Positions 1 to 11,247 of a stretch of 64,000 nt of DNA are shown here, in pieces. The DNA is taken from NCBI GenBank assembly GCA_947179155.2, contig OX359287.1, forward strand, positions 3,735,001-3,799,000, in the 5' to 3' direction. The notes under the pieces were generated by a model. That model was not told the origin of the DNA. It worked only from the letters and a program-made list of their open reading frames with translations, and searched no databases. Source of the DNA: Hedera helix. Taxonomy: Eukaryota; Streptophyta; Magnoliopsida; Apiales; Araliaceae. The first letter of the stretch is position 1, and the number at the start of each line of letters is the position of its first letter. The position numbers and the translations under genes were made by a program.

Positions 1-294
1 ATTAATATAATTAATGGGAAGTGAAAAGATTTAAATAAAATGTTGAGTGAAGTTGTAGTCATTAGTCTTTTTAATCTGAATTCAAACCCTTGGTAATTAG
101 TTTTTTTTTTATTAGTTTCTTATTCAATTTTCATAATTTTAATCATCGGTTTAAATAGGATTATAATTTAATTTGATTTTTATTATTGATAGTTATTAAA
201 TATAATCTTCGTGGGACGATACCTTGCTTGCCATTAAAGTGTTATTTGATCACGTATACTTACGTGTTAATTCCTAAGTTAAAAATAGGCAAAC
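1..294 (+). mobile_element. End of the 5' LTR of an Athila-type Ty3/gypsy element
   Basis: The stretch carries the block usual at the end of Athila/Tat LTRs: a GTGGGACGATACC-type motif near 211, then the CACGTATACTTACGTG segment near 251, ending just before the primer-binding site at 302. The LTR begins left of the window, so only its 3' part is seen. The exact end is uncertain (CA at 290-291 or 293-294). Confidence 0.6.
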
Positions 295-301
295 AAGTTT
301 T

Positions 302-319
302 TGGCGCCGTTGCCGAAGA
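302..319 (+). other. Retrotransposon primer-binding site
   Basis: TGGCGCCGTTGCCGAAGA resembles the standard minus-strand primer-binding site of plant Athila/Tat retrotransposons, which pairs with the 3' end of a host tRNA. It lies just after the LTR end and before gag, as expected. The last bases differ from the usual GGGG, in keeping with the decayed state of the element. Confidence 0.65.
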
Positions 320-520
320 TTTATTTAATAATTTGTCAATATTAGATTTAATTAAATTGATTTTAGATTAAACTTTCTTATTTTTCTGTTTTTACTTTCT
401 GTTTCAAGTATTCTTGATGTTGTATGGAAACGCAATCGAAGGGTTAGGAACCATTGTCGTTCGAAGACGAAATAGGGAGGATGTCCTGCTTGCATATTTT
501 GTCAAGAGAAGCAGAATCAG

Positions 521-1990
521 GAGAATATGGCTAACGAGGATCAAAAATCACTGCAGGATTTTGCCATGCTGCAAGTTATTGAGATTCAATCGAGCGTAAC
601 GAGGCCTTTTATTACTGCTACCAACTTTGAAATTAACTAAGCACCATTCAAATGATTCAGAATTATGTTCAATTTGGGAGATTGTCCAACGATGATCCCA
701 ATGACCACTTAGTCAGTTTTTTGGAGATTTGTGACACGTTCAAGTACTATGTGGTGATAGAGGATGCAATCAGACTGAGGTTATTTTTATTCACTCTGAG
801 GGACAAAGCAAAGAGCTGGCTACATTTACTACCACCAGGATCAGTCACTGCATGGAACGATTTGGCACAGAAGTTCCTTGCAAAAAATAATTCACCAGCC
901 AAAACTGCTAAACTGAGGAACGATATTACTTCTTTCGTTTAGCATGACTCGGAGTCTCTATATGAAGCTTGTGAGAGGTTTAAAGACTTATTGCGAAGAT
1001 GTCCCTATCATGAAATTCTGAAGTGGCTACAAGTTCAAACCTTTTATAACGGAATATTTAGTGTAACGAGGACAAACATTGATGCAGCTGCCGGTGGTGC
1101 TCTAATGGTCAAGAGTTTTGATAAAGCATATCAATTGTTGAAAACCATGGCAGCAAACAATTACCAATGGCCTACTGCGAGGATGACACAACCAACGACA
1201 GTTGTGATAATTGAATTGGATGTAATAATGATGTTAGTTACACAAATGTCAACCTTAATGAAGAGATTTGATGCTATGGGAGTACCGATTATTCAAAATG
1301 TGTCAGTATTATATGAATTATGTGCGAGTGATCATCCAACTGAACAATGTGCCATAAGTTCAGAGTCATATAAGTTTAGAGTCGGTACAGTATTTGGGAA
1401 ATTTCAATAGGCAATAGAACAACCTTCCTAATCAATATCATCTAGGGTTAAGAAATCATCTTAATTTCGTAGAGCAATAATCAAGCACAACATCAAGCTC
1501 CAAGACAAGCTTATCCACCAGGATTTTAGACTTGACCATAACCACAACCACAGCCAGAAAAGAAATCAGAATTTGAGGAACTTGTTAGTAAGTATATGAT
1601 GCAGAATGAGGTATGGAGAAATAACCAAGAAGTGGTAATGCAAAATTTAGAGAATCAGCTGGGACAAATAGCTACTGCTCTTAATAATTGACTTTAACGG
1701 GCTTTACCAAGTGACACGAAAGTAAATCTGAAACGAGATAGTAAAGAACAATGCAAAGAAGTTACACTTCAGAGTGGTAAAGAGTTAAAAGATGTAAATG
1801 CAGAAACCCCAAAGAAGATAGAAAATAAGGATAGGGAGGAGAGAAAATCTAATGAAGAAGACAAGAAAGTATAGTATGAACCACAAGTGAAAGCTAAAGG
1901 GGAAATAGATTTCAAATGTACCATTAGTGTCATTCCCACAACGTCTTCAAAAGTATAAAGTCGATAACCAATTCTCGAAGTTTCTAGAGG
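521..1990 (+). pseudogene. gag: Athila-type gag (capsid) pseudogene
   Basis: Fragments at about 529-639, 652-942 and 991-1410 together read as an Athila-type gag. The central capsid (retrotrans_gag) domain shows the DHLVSFLEICDTFK and AKSWLHLLPPGS blocks. A later segment holds CELC/HPTEQC-like residues (here YELCASDHPTEQC, about 1312-1350), matching the cysteine-rich motif of Athila gag. Stop codons at about 637 and 940 and shifts after 1410 break the frame. The downstream part to about 1990 is lysine and glutamate rich linker. The intact protein would package the element RNA into cytoplasmic particles. No intact product is possible here. Confidence 0.75.
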
Positions 1991-2040
1991 CATCTAAGAA
2001 ACTTCACATCAACATCCTTTTCGCAGATACATTGGAATAA

Positions 2041-2515
2041 ATGTCGAGCTATGTAAAGTTCCTGAAGGATATTCTCTCAGGGCAAATGAAGCTTGGTGAT
2101 TTTGAAACAATAACCCTAACAAAAGACCGTAGTGCAATTTTGCAAAATAATTTACCACCAAAGTTAAAAGATATAAGTAACTTCATTATTCCTTACACCA
2201 TTGGAACACGGTTTTTCAACTGATGTCTATGTGATTTGGGTGCAAGCATAAATTTAATGCCTCTATCGATCTATCACCAGCTTGCATTAAAGGAAGCAAT
2301 TCCTATAAATGTGACATTGCAGTTAGCAGATTGATCACTGACTTATCCTAGGGGAATTATAGAGGAATTGTGGATAAAGGTAGACAAATTTATATTTCCA
2401 ACCAATTTCATTATCTTAGATTTTAAGGAGGACCGTGATATACTGATTATTCTTGGGCGGTCATTTTTGGCTACGGGCAAAACTTTGATTGACATTTAAA
2501 AAGGAGAGTTGACAA
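2041..2515 (+). pseudogene. Athila-type protease region, broken
   Basis: The frame at about 2041-2223 continues after a stop into a DLGASINLMP motif near 2229-2262, which is the aspartic protease active-site region typical of Athila-lineage polyproteins (D-L/S-G-A-S). The following residues to about 2510 show the VADRS-like and ILGRSFLATG-like blocks (near 2450-2480) of the same domain. Several stops interrupt the frame. In a working element this enzyme cuts Gag-Pol into its mature parts. Confidence 0.7.
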
Positions 2516-3089
2516 TGCGAGTTCAAGATCAAGAAGTGACTTTTAATGTATTCAAGGCAATGAAGTTCCCCAAGTATGTGGATGAGTTCTTTAGTATGGA
2601 CACACTGAAAGAAGTAGTTAATAAGGAGCTGATGGGTAGGCAAAATGATGATCTTCTCAAGGTTTCTATAGTTTGTGATTCTTCTTCATCTTTTGATGAG
2701 CCGAATTTGATGGAATGTGTACAAGTGTTAGATTCATATCCAAAAGTTGACGAGTTCAAAACACCAATTGAGTCATTGGATTATTCTGGAAAATCTTTTA
2801 TTCGAACTAAAACTTCATTGGAGAGTCACCAACCTTGGAAATTAAATCGTTGCCAAGTGATTTGAGGTATGCATATTTAGGTAATTTATCAACTTTACAT
2901 GTGATTATCTCTGCTTCACTTAATGAGCTTCAGGAAAGTAAATTGTTGCGAGTACTTAGAGAATACAAATCAACTACTAGTTTTATTCTAGTAGACATCA
3001 AAGGGATTAGCCTGTCAATCTGCATGCACAAAATTCTCCTTGAAGAAGTTGCAAAGCCAATCATTGAGCAGCAGCGGAGACAACCCGAT

Positions 3090-4480
3090 TATGAAAGAAT
3101 TAGTGAAAAAAGGAGATTATTAAGTGGCTCGATGCAAGAATCATATATCTCATTTTAGATAGTGCATTGATGAGCCCAGTTTAGTGTGTTCCCAAGAAAG
3201 GTGGGATGAAGATAGTGTCCAATGAAAATAATGAGTTAATTTCGACGAGGACTGTAATGAGATGGCGAGTTTGTATGGATTATAGGAAACTCAACAAAGT
3301 TACTCGCAAGGATCATTTTCTCTCACAATATATTGACCAGATGTTGGATCATTTGGTGGGGCATGAGTTCTATTGTCTCTTGGATAGGTATTCAGGATAT
3401 AATCATATAGTTATTGAGTATGAGGATCAAGAGAAGATGACATTCACTTGCCCTTATGGAACATTTGCTTTTAGAAGAATGTCCTTTGGATTGTATAATG
3501 CACCTGCGACTTTTCAGAGGTGTACGATGGTGATTCTCTCAGACATGGTCGAATATAACCTCGAGGTATTTATGGATGAGTTTTCAGCATTCGTGGATTC
3601 TTTTGATTTATGTTTGGATAACTTGATTCTAGTACTTAAAATATTTGTTGAGATGAATCTAGTTTTGAATTAGGAGAAGTGTCATTTCATGGTGCAAGAA
3701 GGCATAATTTTGGGATATAAGGTTTCTGCCAATGGAATAGAGGTGGATAAGGCCAAGATAAAGACAATTAAAAATCTTCCATCATCGATGTCTATTAAAG
3801 GGATTCGGAGCTTTCTTGGTCATACGAGCTTCTATAAATGGTTCATTAAAGACTTCTCAAAAATCACCAAGCCATTGTGTTATCTTTTGGAGAAGGATGT
3901 TCCTTTTAACTTTGATAAGGCCTACCTTGAAGCGTTCAAATTGCTTAAAAAGAAATTGATCACGACCCCTGTTATTGTTGCCTCATATTGGTCGCTATCG
4001 TTCGAGTTGATGTGTGATGCTAGCGACTTTGCGATTGGTGCAGTCCTAGGCTAATGCAAAGATAAGGTCTTTCATGCTATTTACTATGCTAACAAAACAT
4101 TGACAGAGGCTTAATTGAATTACACCACCACGAAGAAGGAACTGCTTGCAATGGTGTATGCATTCGACAAGAAGGACCACTCTGTCATCTAGTATTTGAT
4201 TTCTAAGAAGGATGTGAAGCCAAGGTTGATTAGATGGATTCTCTTACGTTAAGAGTTTGACTTGGAATTCGGGATAAAAAAGGGACCGATAACCAAGTGG
4301 CAGATCACGTTTCAAGATTAGAGAATCAATAGCATAACAAAAGTGATCAAATGGTGATTAATGAATTCTTTTCAGATGAACAGTTATTTTCTATCAATAA
4401 TGAAGCATCTTTGTATGCAGATTATGTCAACTTCATTGTTAGCAACACGCTTCCTCCAGACTTGGCAAGCCAATAAAGGA
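3090..4480 (+). pseudogene. pol: Athila-type reverse transcriptase and RNase H, broken
   Basis: Residues RWRVCMDYRKLNKVTRKDHF (about 3262-3321) open the reverse transcriptase domain. YGTFAFRRMSFGLYNAPATF follows (about 3457-3516), and the catalytic YVDD box is replaced by FMDE (about 3570-3580), so the enzyme would be dead. The connection and RNase H part spans about 3689-4180, with FELMCDASDFAIGAVLG and YTTTKKELLAMVYAF. A stop at about 3671, one at 4052 and others beyond show old decay. At about 4490-4522 the frame enters the start of the integrase (FNDVKYYIWDEP) and is cut by the CACTA transposon at 4523. Confidence 0.85.
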
Positions 4481-4522
4481 AGAAATTTTTCAATGATGTA
4501 AAGTATTACATATGGGATGAGC

Positions 4523-4860
4523 CACTACAAGAAAAATGCATATTAGCGACGAAGACTTTCTACGATCGCCAAATTCGTCGCTAATGCTTCGCTTTAGCGA
4601 CCGATTTCAGCAACCGACAATGCAATTAGCTCTAACAGTAATAGCGACCAAAATTCGTTCGCTATTTTTGTCTCAAATACCCATTTTGCCACCAAAAAAT
4701 GCGGGAATTTTTGGCGCCATAATTAGCGACCGATTATCGATCGCTGATACATTAGCGACCGCACTTTCCGTTGCTAAAAGTGTCAACACATTAAAAAAAA
4801 TTAGCGACCGAAAGCGGTCGCTGTTAAGTGATCGCTATTATGTTCAGACCTAATTTTAGC
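4523..4860 (+). repeat. CACTA terminal and sub-terminal repeats
   Basis: After the CACTAC terminus, the motif TTAGCGACCGA or its complement occurs about ten times (for example near 4542, 4574, 4596, 4652, 4724, 4756, 4802 and 4815), in both orientations. In En/Spm such sub-terminal motifs bind the TNPA-like protein that brings the ends together. An open frame across 4536-4853 is a by-product of these repeats. Confidence 0.85.
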
Positions 4861-4919
4861 AGTCGCCGCACGGGAAAGGGAAGAAAAAGGAAGAAGAGAG
4901 AGAGAATAGAAGAAGGAAA

Positions 4920-5135
4920 AAGAAAGAAAAGAGATCCGGCCCTCCACTCACCCCGCCGCAGCCGCCCCTACCGCAGCCAGCCCCGCTCTCGCCCCCTGCC
5001 GCTGCCGCGCCATCCCCCGCCCCCCGCAGCCCCCACCCCCTACCGCCCCAACCCCCGCTGCCACCCCTTGTCGCTGCCGTCCCCGTGCCCACCCCCTGCC
5101 GCTTCCTTCCCCGCCCCCTACCGGACGCCAGCCCT
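4920..5135. repeat. C-rich low-complexity tract inside the CACTA element
   Basis: About 200 bp of CCCC, CCGC and GCCG-type sequence stands out sharply from the AT-rich surroundings. It yields proline/arginine-rich and glycine-rich open frames on opposite strands that look like composition artefacts. It sits between the sub-terminal repeats and the transposase, where GC-rich untranslated leaders are known in CACTA elements. Confidence 0.7.
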
Positions 5136-5339
5136 GTCGAAAAAGGTAAAAATTAAATTTTAAATATAATATATCCTCACATGTTTTTAATTGTTGTTAT
5201 AATATGTCTATGTGAACATGCTAGCTATTAAGTATGAACGGAGAATACTTTTGTGTTTGTTTGTTACTTCTGGTTAGGTTAATGATTAAGACAACTAAAG
5301 ACCACATAAATTTTATATGCAATATAATAGGTTCTGTTA

Positions 5340-5830
5340 CTTCTGTATAATAAAGAAATATCATTCAAATTAATATAATATAAAAAATATGATATAATAT
5401 AATATATATAAAAATAATATAATATAATAGCATTCAAAATTATACAAAATAATATTATGAAATAAATAAATATAACATAATATAACATAATACAAAAAAA
5501 TATAATAAAGAAAAATAAAACAAAATAATAAAAAATAATATAATAAAAATAATATTATATAATATCATTCAAATTAATATAAAATAAATAAATATAATAT
5601 AATATCATTCAGAATTATACAAAATAATATTATGAAATAAATAAATATAATATAATATAACATAATACAAAAAATATAATAAAGAAAAATAAAACAAAAT
5701 AATAAAAAATAATATAATAAGAAAATATTATATAATATCATTCAAATTAATAGAAAATAAAGAAATATAATATAATATCATTCAAAATAATAATATAATA
5801 TAATATAATATAATATAATATATATAAATT
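5340..5830. repeat. AT-rich tandem repeat, period about 175 bp
   Basis: Nearly all A and T, made of TATAAT, AAATAAATA and ATCATTCAAATTAATA blocks. The segment around AATAATATTATG at 5448 recurs at 5623 with its neighbours (CATTCAGAATTATACAAAATAA and so on), giving two long copies and part of a third. It ends in a run of TATAA near 5790-5822. Confidence 0.75.
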
Positions 5831-6292
5831 TAATATGAAAAATAAATTGCGCAACTTAGAAACTCGTTCAAGATTCACTCATTAGGAGTGAAACCTGAAT
5901 AGTCCCCGTTTTGGGTCTGTTCTTGTATGTTCCGCTCCCACTTAGGCCGGTGTCAATGACTTAAGCGAATTTATCTGTTTGTTCTAAATAAATTTTGGTT
6001 TTTTTATCTTCTATTGTTCTCCGGGTGCATACTTAGACTGTGTAAATCATAGTCTATTTCGTGTACTTGGAGACCGATGGTAGATTTTGTCGAAATTTCT
6101 TTAAAACAAACAGATACATTTGTTTAAGTCGTTGATATTAGTGGGACGTCATATACAAGAATGGGATAGAAGTCTGACCGGTGTAATAAGGGTGGAGACG
6201 TATTTAGGTAAGAAACATGCATTATACCTATACATTTGAAATAAGTAAATTTAATGAATACAATAAATCTTGTCAAAATAGGTCATATTATT
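5831..6292. other. Non-coding CACTA leader before the transposase
   Basis: I see no gene here. The stretch separates the AT-rich repeat from the transposase start and is probably 5' leader or intron of the transposase gene. Confidence 0.4.
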
Positions 6293-9200
6293 ATGGATTT
6301 CTATTCAGACCGTAGTTGGATGAGGCGACGAAAGTCACGCGGGAAGATAGGTGCTACAGCTAAATTTAGAATTGGTTGTCAAGTGTTTTTGGATTACGCA
6401 TATAGCCAGAAAGAATGTGTTAACGCTTAGAACGAGATAAGATGTCCTTGTTTAAAGTGTAAGACTGTAAATTATGCAGACAGAGATATAGTCGCATATC
6501 ATTTACTTGTTAATGGGTTCATGAGAAATTACGAAGAATGTTGGTGGGCACATGGACAGAAAAGAGAGAGTGTCAATGCACGGATACATAATCCAGCAGA
6601 CAGTAGTACCCATCGTATGAATGACATGGTTCATGATATTGCCGGGCCGGATTTTGATTGGGAACAAGACATAGCTCAACTTATGAATTATGATGCCAAA
6701 GCGTTCTTTAAGTTATTAGAGGAGGGTAGCGAACCGTTGTGGCTTGGTTGCTCAAAGCAAACTACATTGTCTGCAGTGGCGACGTTACTTAACATCAAGG
6801 TTGATCACAACATGAGCCATGCATGTTTTGAGTCACTATTAAAGGCCTTGAAGAGTATGTTACCTGACGGTGAAAAATTGCCCGATAACTATTACTTTTG
6901 TAAGAAAATGGTGAAGAAATTGGGTCTTGGATACCAGAAGATCGATGCATGTTCGAATGATTGAATGCTATTTTATAAGAAAAATGAACATAAGACAAAG
7001 TGCACGTTGTGCAGTCATGATCGGTTTAAGCCTAATAAATAGGGCGTGACTACAAAAAAGACAAATATACCTTTTAAGATTTTAAGGTATTTTTCAATTA
7101 CACATTGGCTGCAAAGATTGTATATGTCTTCAAGAACAGCTGAACACATAACTTGGCAAGCAAGATCTCCAGCTAAAGGTAGGGAACTTGCCTCCTTGGA
7201 TGTGTATGAAACAGCCATATTTGTTTCTTGCACTCATGATTCCTGGTCCCAAGAGTCCTGGAAAGAATCTAGATGTTTACTTTAGAACTCTTATAGACGA
7301 GTTGAAGGTATTGTGGGAGGATGGAGTACAGACTTGGGATGTTTCGACGAAAACAAATTTCAACCTTTGGGCATCAATTATGTGGACTATTAGTGATTTT
7401 CCTGCTTATGGTATGTTATCTGGATGGAGTACACGTGGGAAGATGTCTTATCCATATTGTATGGAGCATACAAAGTCTTTTAATCTACCACATGGTCGGA
7501 AGCCCTGCTGGTTTGATTGTCATCGTCGTTTCTTGCCGATAGATCACCTTTTTCGAAGAAATAGAGAAAATTTTATAAAAGGCAAAGTAGAGAAAGATAT
7601 GTCGGTAGGACGATTGTATGGGACGGAGGTGCGTAACCGTGTGATGAGATTGCCAGTAATTCCATTTGGTAAAAGTGATGCCTCAGCAACAATCAATCAG
7701 TTTGGTGAGTCTCACAATTAGGTTCGGAGAAGCATATTTTGGGAACTATCTTATTGGTCTACAAACTTGATTCGTCACAATCTAGATGTAATGCATATTG
7801 AGAAGAATGTGTTCGACAATGTATTTAACACCGTGATGGGTGTTAAGGGCAAGACAAAAGATAATGATAAAGCACGGTTGGATATGAAAGATATTTGTAA
7901 GCGTCCTGGATTAGAACTTTATGAATCACTTAATAGAAAGATTGTCAAACCGCATGCAAAATACACATTGTCCAAGAAGCAGGTTGAAGATGTGTGTGCA
8001 TGGATCAAGTCTCTGAAACTACCAGATGGATATGCATCAAGCATTGCAAGGTGTGTTACAGGTGACAAAATACAAGGGATGAAGAGTCATGATTGTCACG
8101 TGTTCATGGAGAGACTCTTGCCAATAGCATTTCGAGACTTGCTTGATAAACCAATATGTGATGTTTTGACTGAGCTTAGTTGTTTCTTCAAAAGCATATG
8201 TCCAAAAATGTTAAATGCAAAGGACATGGAAATACTTGAGAAGAGCATCATTGAGACCACGTGTAAGCTTGAAAAAATATTTCCACCAGGGTTTTTTTGA
8301 CTCCATGGAGCATTTGCAAATTCATCTACCCTATAAAGCTCGAGTTGGTGGTCCAGTTCAATACAGATGGATGTATCCATTCGAGAGGGTGATGTGAAAC
8401 CTGAAGAGGAAGGTTAAAAATAGAGCTTATGTCGAGGGGTCGATATGTGACGCATACAGTTTTGATGAGATATCTACGTTTGTATCGGACTATTTTCCCG
8501 ATGAAGTTTTGACAAATGCCAATCGAGTTCCGAGACATGATGATGGGGGGAACGTTGAACTAAACGGTTGACTTTCTGTATTTGGTCTACTGAGTCGCGC
8601 TTATGGAAAAGAAAAACGCATATTCTTCTCTAAAGCAGAATTACATGCTGCACATACTTACATTCTTCTCAATTGCGATGAGATTGAGGGATTGGTGAGA
8701 TATGCATGTAAAACTCATATTTAACTTAATCTCATTGATGTACACTATAATCTCATATATATTGTTTCATATATGTAATATATCTGTAAATCATTCGATG
8801 ATGAGTTAAGAACAAATCAACACGACATCACTGATAAAGATATCGAACTGAATTGGGATCAAAACTTTGCAAAATGGCTAAAGGACAAAGTAAGTTATTT
8901 AACTTAATTAAGTCAATTTATTTAATTTATGTTGCTCGTTATTCACAATGTATTAAACAATTGTAGGCTCTTAATGACGGTACAATTCCTTCAAATGTAC
9001 AAGTCTTAGCCATGGGCCTAGATAGGGACCAAGTCACTCGTAATGGTTATAAAGTAAATGGCTATGATTTTCATACAAAGATATACGCCATCGGTAAAAG
9101 AACAACCAATACTGGAGTGTTGGTCCAAGGAGATTGCTACAACGAGATTGGTTGTGCCTTTTATGGGCAGTTGGAAGAGATTATTGAGCTTTCGTACAAG

Positions 9201-9538
9201 GGTACATACAGAGGTCAGATTAATCTGTTTAAATGTCATTGGTGTGATTCAGAAAAAGGGATATGTGTCGATAGACATGGAATTGTCGATATTGACCTCA
9301 ACAAAAAGACATATATGAATGTACCATTTGTGTTGCCAACTCAAACACAGCAAGTATATTACACTCGTACTCCTATTCGAAAAAGGGATAAAACGCCTAC
9401 AGATTGACAAGTTGTCATTCATACTCCTGCGCGCATTCATGTCCAATTAGTAGACGAAGAAGTCTACCAAAAGGAGACGTTACATAACCCTCCTATAATA
9501 AATCTCAATGACAACAATCAACTCAACAATTTAGAAGG

Positions 9539-9584
<46 letters not shown>

Positions 9585-9740
9585 AAATTGGATCCCGATT
9601 CAATACAACACTTAGATGATAGTGATATTGAGGAGGAAGAGTTATTAAGTGACAGCGACACTGAATCTGAAGTAGGAGATGGTTATGAATCTCCACATAT
9701 TGTTGAAGATGATTCGGAATCTGACAGCGAGTTTCATTAA
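6293..9740 (+). pseudogene. CACTA transposase (TNP2/TnpD type), broken
   Basis: The start ATG at 6293 opens a transposase-associated domain (DRSWM, then RCPCLKC, then HLLVNGFMRNYEECWWAHG). The TNP2 catalytic domain spans about 6960-7790, with SRTAEHITWQARSPA, FNLWASIMWTISDFPAYGML and HGRKPCWFDCHRRFLP. LDVMHIEKNVFDN at about 7779-7817 leads into a DUF4218-like part to about 8560. After two introns (about 8697-8787 and 8888-8966) a DUF4216-like domain follows at about 9090-9340. The tail is very acidic, with an aspartate run encoded by a GAT repeat, and ends at TAA 9738. Stops at 6428, 6962, about 7031, 7719, 8394 and 9405 and shifts near 7200-7285 and 8290 kill it. The intact enzyme binds and cuts element ends in the nucleus. 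Confidence 0.85.
9540..9583 (+). repeat. (GAT)n microsatellite coding poly-aspartate
   Basis: About 15 GAT units in frame with the transposase tail give an unbroken aspartate run, followed by more Asp/Glu/Ser residues. Acidic C-terminal tails are common in these transposases, but this run has the length of a slipped microsatellite. Confidence 0.9.
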
Positions 9741-9881
9741 AATGTATGTTTAATTTAATTTGTATTCTGTAGTGTTATATATAAGTGTTTACATAATATT
9801 ATTGACTTGTTGTATATACACGCATTTTATTTCTGTAATCATTATTATGTAAATCAAATTAATATGTCATTTTTTTAATAG

Positions 9882-10603
9882 ATGACGTCTTCAGCAGGGG
9901 GAAGAAAACATGGTTTAGGCCGGGGTCCAAATCAGATCCCGAAGGCCCCAGATAATCTAGATGAGCGTATTTTATTACAGATTCATCCTAATCCGACTAA
10001 CACGTAAGTTACTAACCATATAGTAATATTAAATTAAAAATTATATTATTGTATATACTAATGTAATTTATTCTATATTTCAGAGATTTTGCAGATGTTA
10101 GGGTTATGAAATGTATTTCACAGTTATGCCTACAAAACTGGCCAACCCCATCTATTACGTGGGCCAGCACACCGCTAGCCCATAAGGAGGCCTGTTGACA
10201 GGAGTTCCAGGTATTTTTTTTCCCGTAATTTATAATTATTCTATGTTTAGTATTATCAAGTTAATTATATTACAATTATTTTAATGTTAGTATTGTATTT
10301 TTATTTCAGAAAAGATACAAATGGGAAGATTCACAGACACTATTCTGGCAAAAGTGTGATATCCGCACAAAAGACAACATAAAGAAGGAGCGGGAAAAGG
10401 CACTGTATAGTGCTGGCATAGACCATCCTGGCCAGGCTACGAAATATATGCATGAGTACGGCCCGTGGTGGTGCTTGCGCAATATATGGGTTGAGATGTG
10501 TCAGCAGTGGCAGAGTGACGAATGGGCGAGGAAATGGAGGATTGCCGCCAGGAACAGATCCGTAGGAATAGATGTTATCAAACATGTTTCGCATGTTAAA
10601 TAA
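9882..10603 (+). pseudogene. Second CACTA gene (TnpA-like), three exons, one stop
   Basis: An ATG at 9882 opens a glycine/proline-rich start (TSSAGGRKHGLGRGPNQIP). The exon ends with a GTAAGT donor near 10003. A second exon at about 10083-10211 (DFADVRVMKCISQL) contains a TGA near 10196 and ends at a GTATTT donor. A third exon at about 10310-10603 encodes KRYKWEDSQTLFWQ, KKEREKALYSAG and WRIAARNRSVG, ending at TAA. Plant CACTA elements carry such a second gene, whose product binds sub-terminal repeats. Assignment to the Transposase_24/TnpA family is by position and general character, not by a firm motif. Confidence 0.55.
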
Positions 10604-11247
10604 TAGGACGCGTATTTTATATATATGTGTGTATACGCGCTAAATAAGATGAGACAATTAATAATAAATCGCTCAAATTAAAATATATTAAGTTGTAACG
10701 TTCAAAAATATTTAGAATATCAAACGTCGTCTTCTAGTATAATAAAACGATAGGGTGTCAAATAATCAATATACATTTATTGTGTACACACAAGACTTAT
10801 AGTAATTGTTTGAGATGTTATTTTATCACATTTGATACTTATAAGAAATTGAATATTATTGTTTTGTTATGCACACACAAGGATAATATTTTTCTCTTTA
10901 CTATATAAAAGTGCTAGGTTGGATTTAACTTAGATAATTTTGATTTGGATGTGCACTCATATGATCATAAGAGGCAAAATACAAGGAGTTACATGTGGAT
11001 GTAATTGATAAAAGTTGTCTATCTATTGAATAAACTATAGTTTGTTATGTACACACAAGGCTATACTTATGTCGATAGGATCATTATTCTCACTAGCAAA
11101 TCTTTAATAGATTTGTCGAACTATATATGGAGGGTAATATAGTTTGAAGAAAATAGTGGGAGACTACCAATTTAATTAAAGGCTTAATTTATTTTGGTAA
11201 TTAATTAAATGAATTATGCTAAAATGTTGTCTATTTTCACATGCCGA
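10604..11247. other. AT-rich junction between the CACTA and copia remnants
   Basis: No gene is visible. The phrase ACACACAAGG recurs three times in variant form (near 10787, 10872 and 11052), spaced about 85 and 180 bp apart, which may be worn LTR or leader sequence of the copia element. No CACTA right terminus and no copia primer site (TGGTATCAGAGC type) is found. Confidence 0.4.

Larger units (their letters stand above)
4523..10620 (+). mobile_element. CACTA (En/Spm, CMC) DNA transposon, right end not found
   Basis: The left terminus CACTACAAGAAAAA at 4523 is a classic CACTA terminal inverted repeat. It is followed by sub-terminal TTAGCGACCGA repeats, a TNP2-type transposase and a second gene, the usual order for plant CACTA elements. 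The three bases before it are AGC, but I could not find the matching right terminus (TTCTTGTAGTG plus AGC), so the right limit is only where the last coding sequence ends. The element landed inside the integrase of the Athila relic, and the rest of that relic is not seen to the right. The element is probably 3'-truncated or was deleted together with its flank. Confidence 0.85.

Noticed and set aside
4828..5163. Proline/arginine-rich open frame and its glycine-rich mirror
   Set aside because: Both come from the C-rich low-complexity tract of the CACTA element and have no domain.
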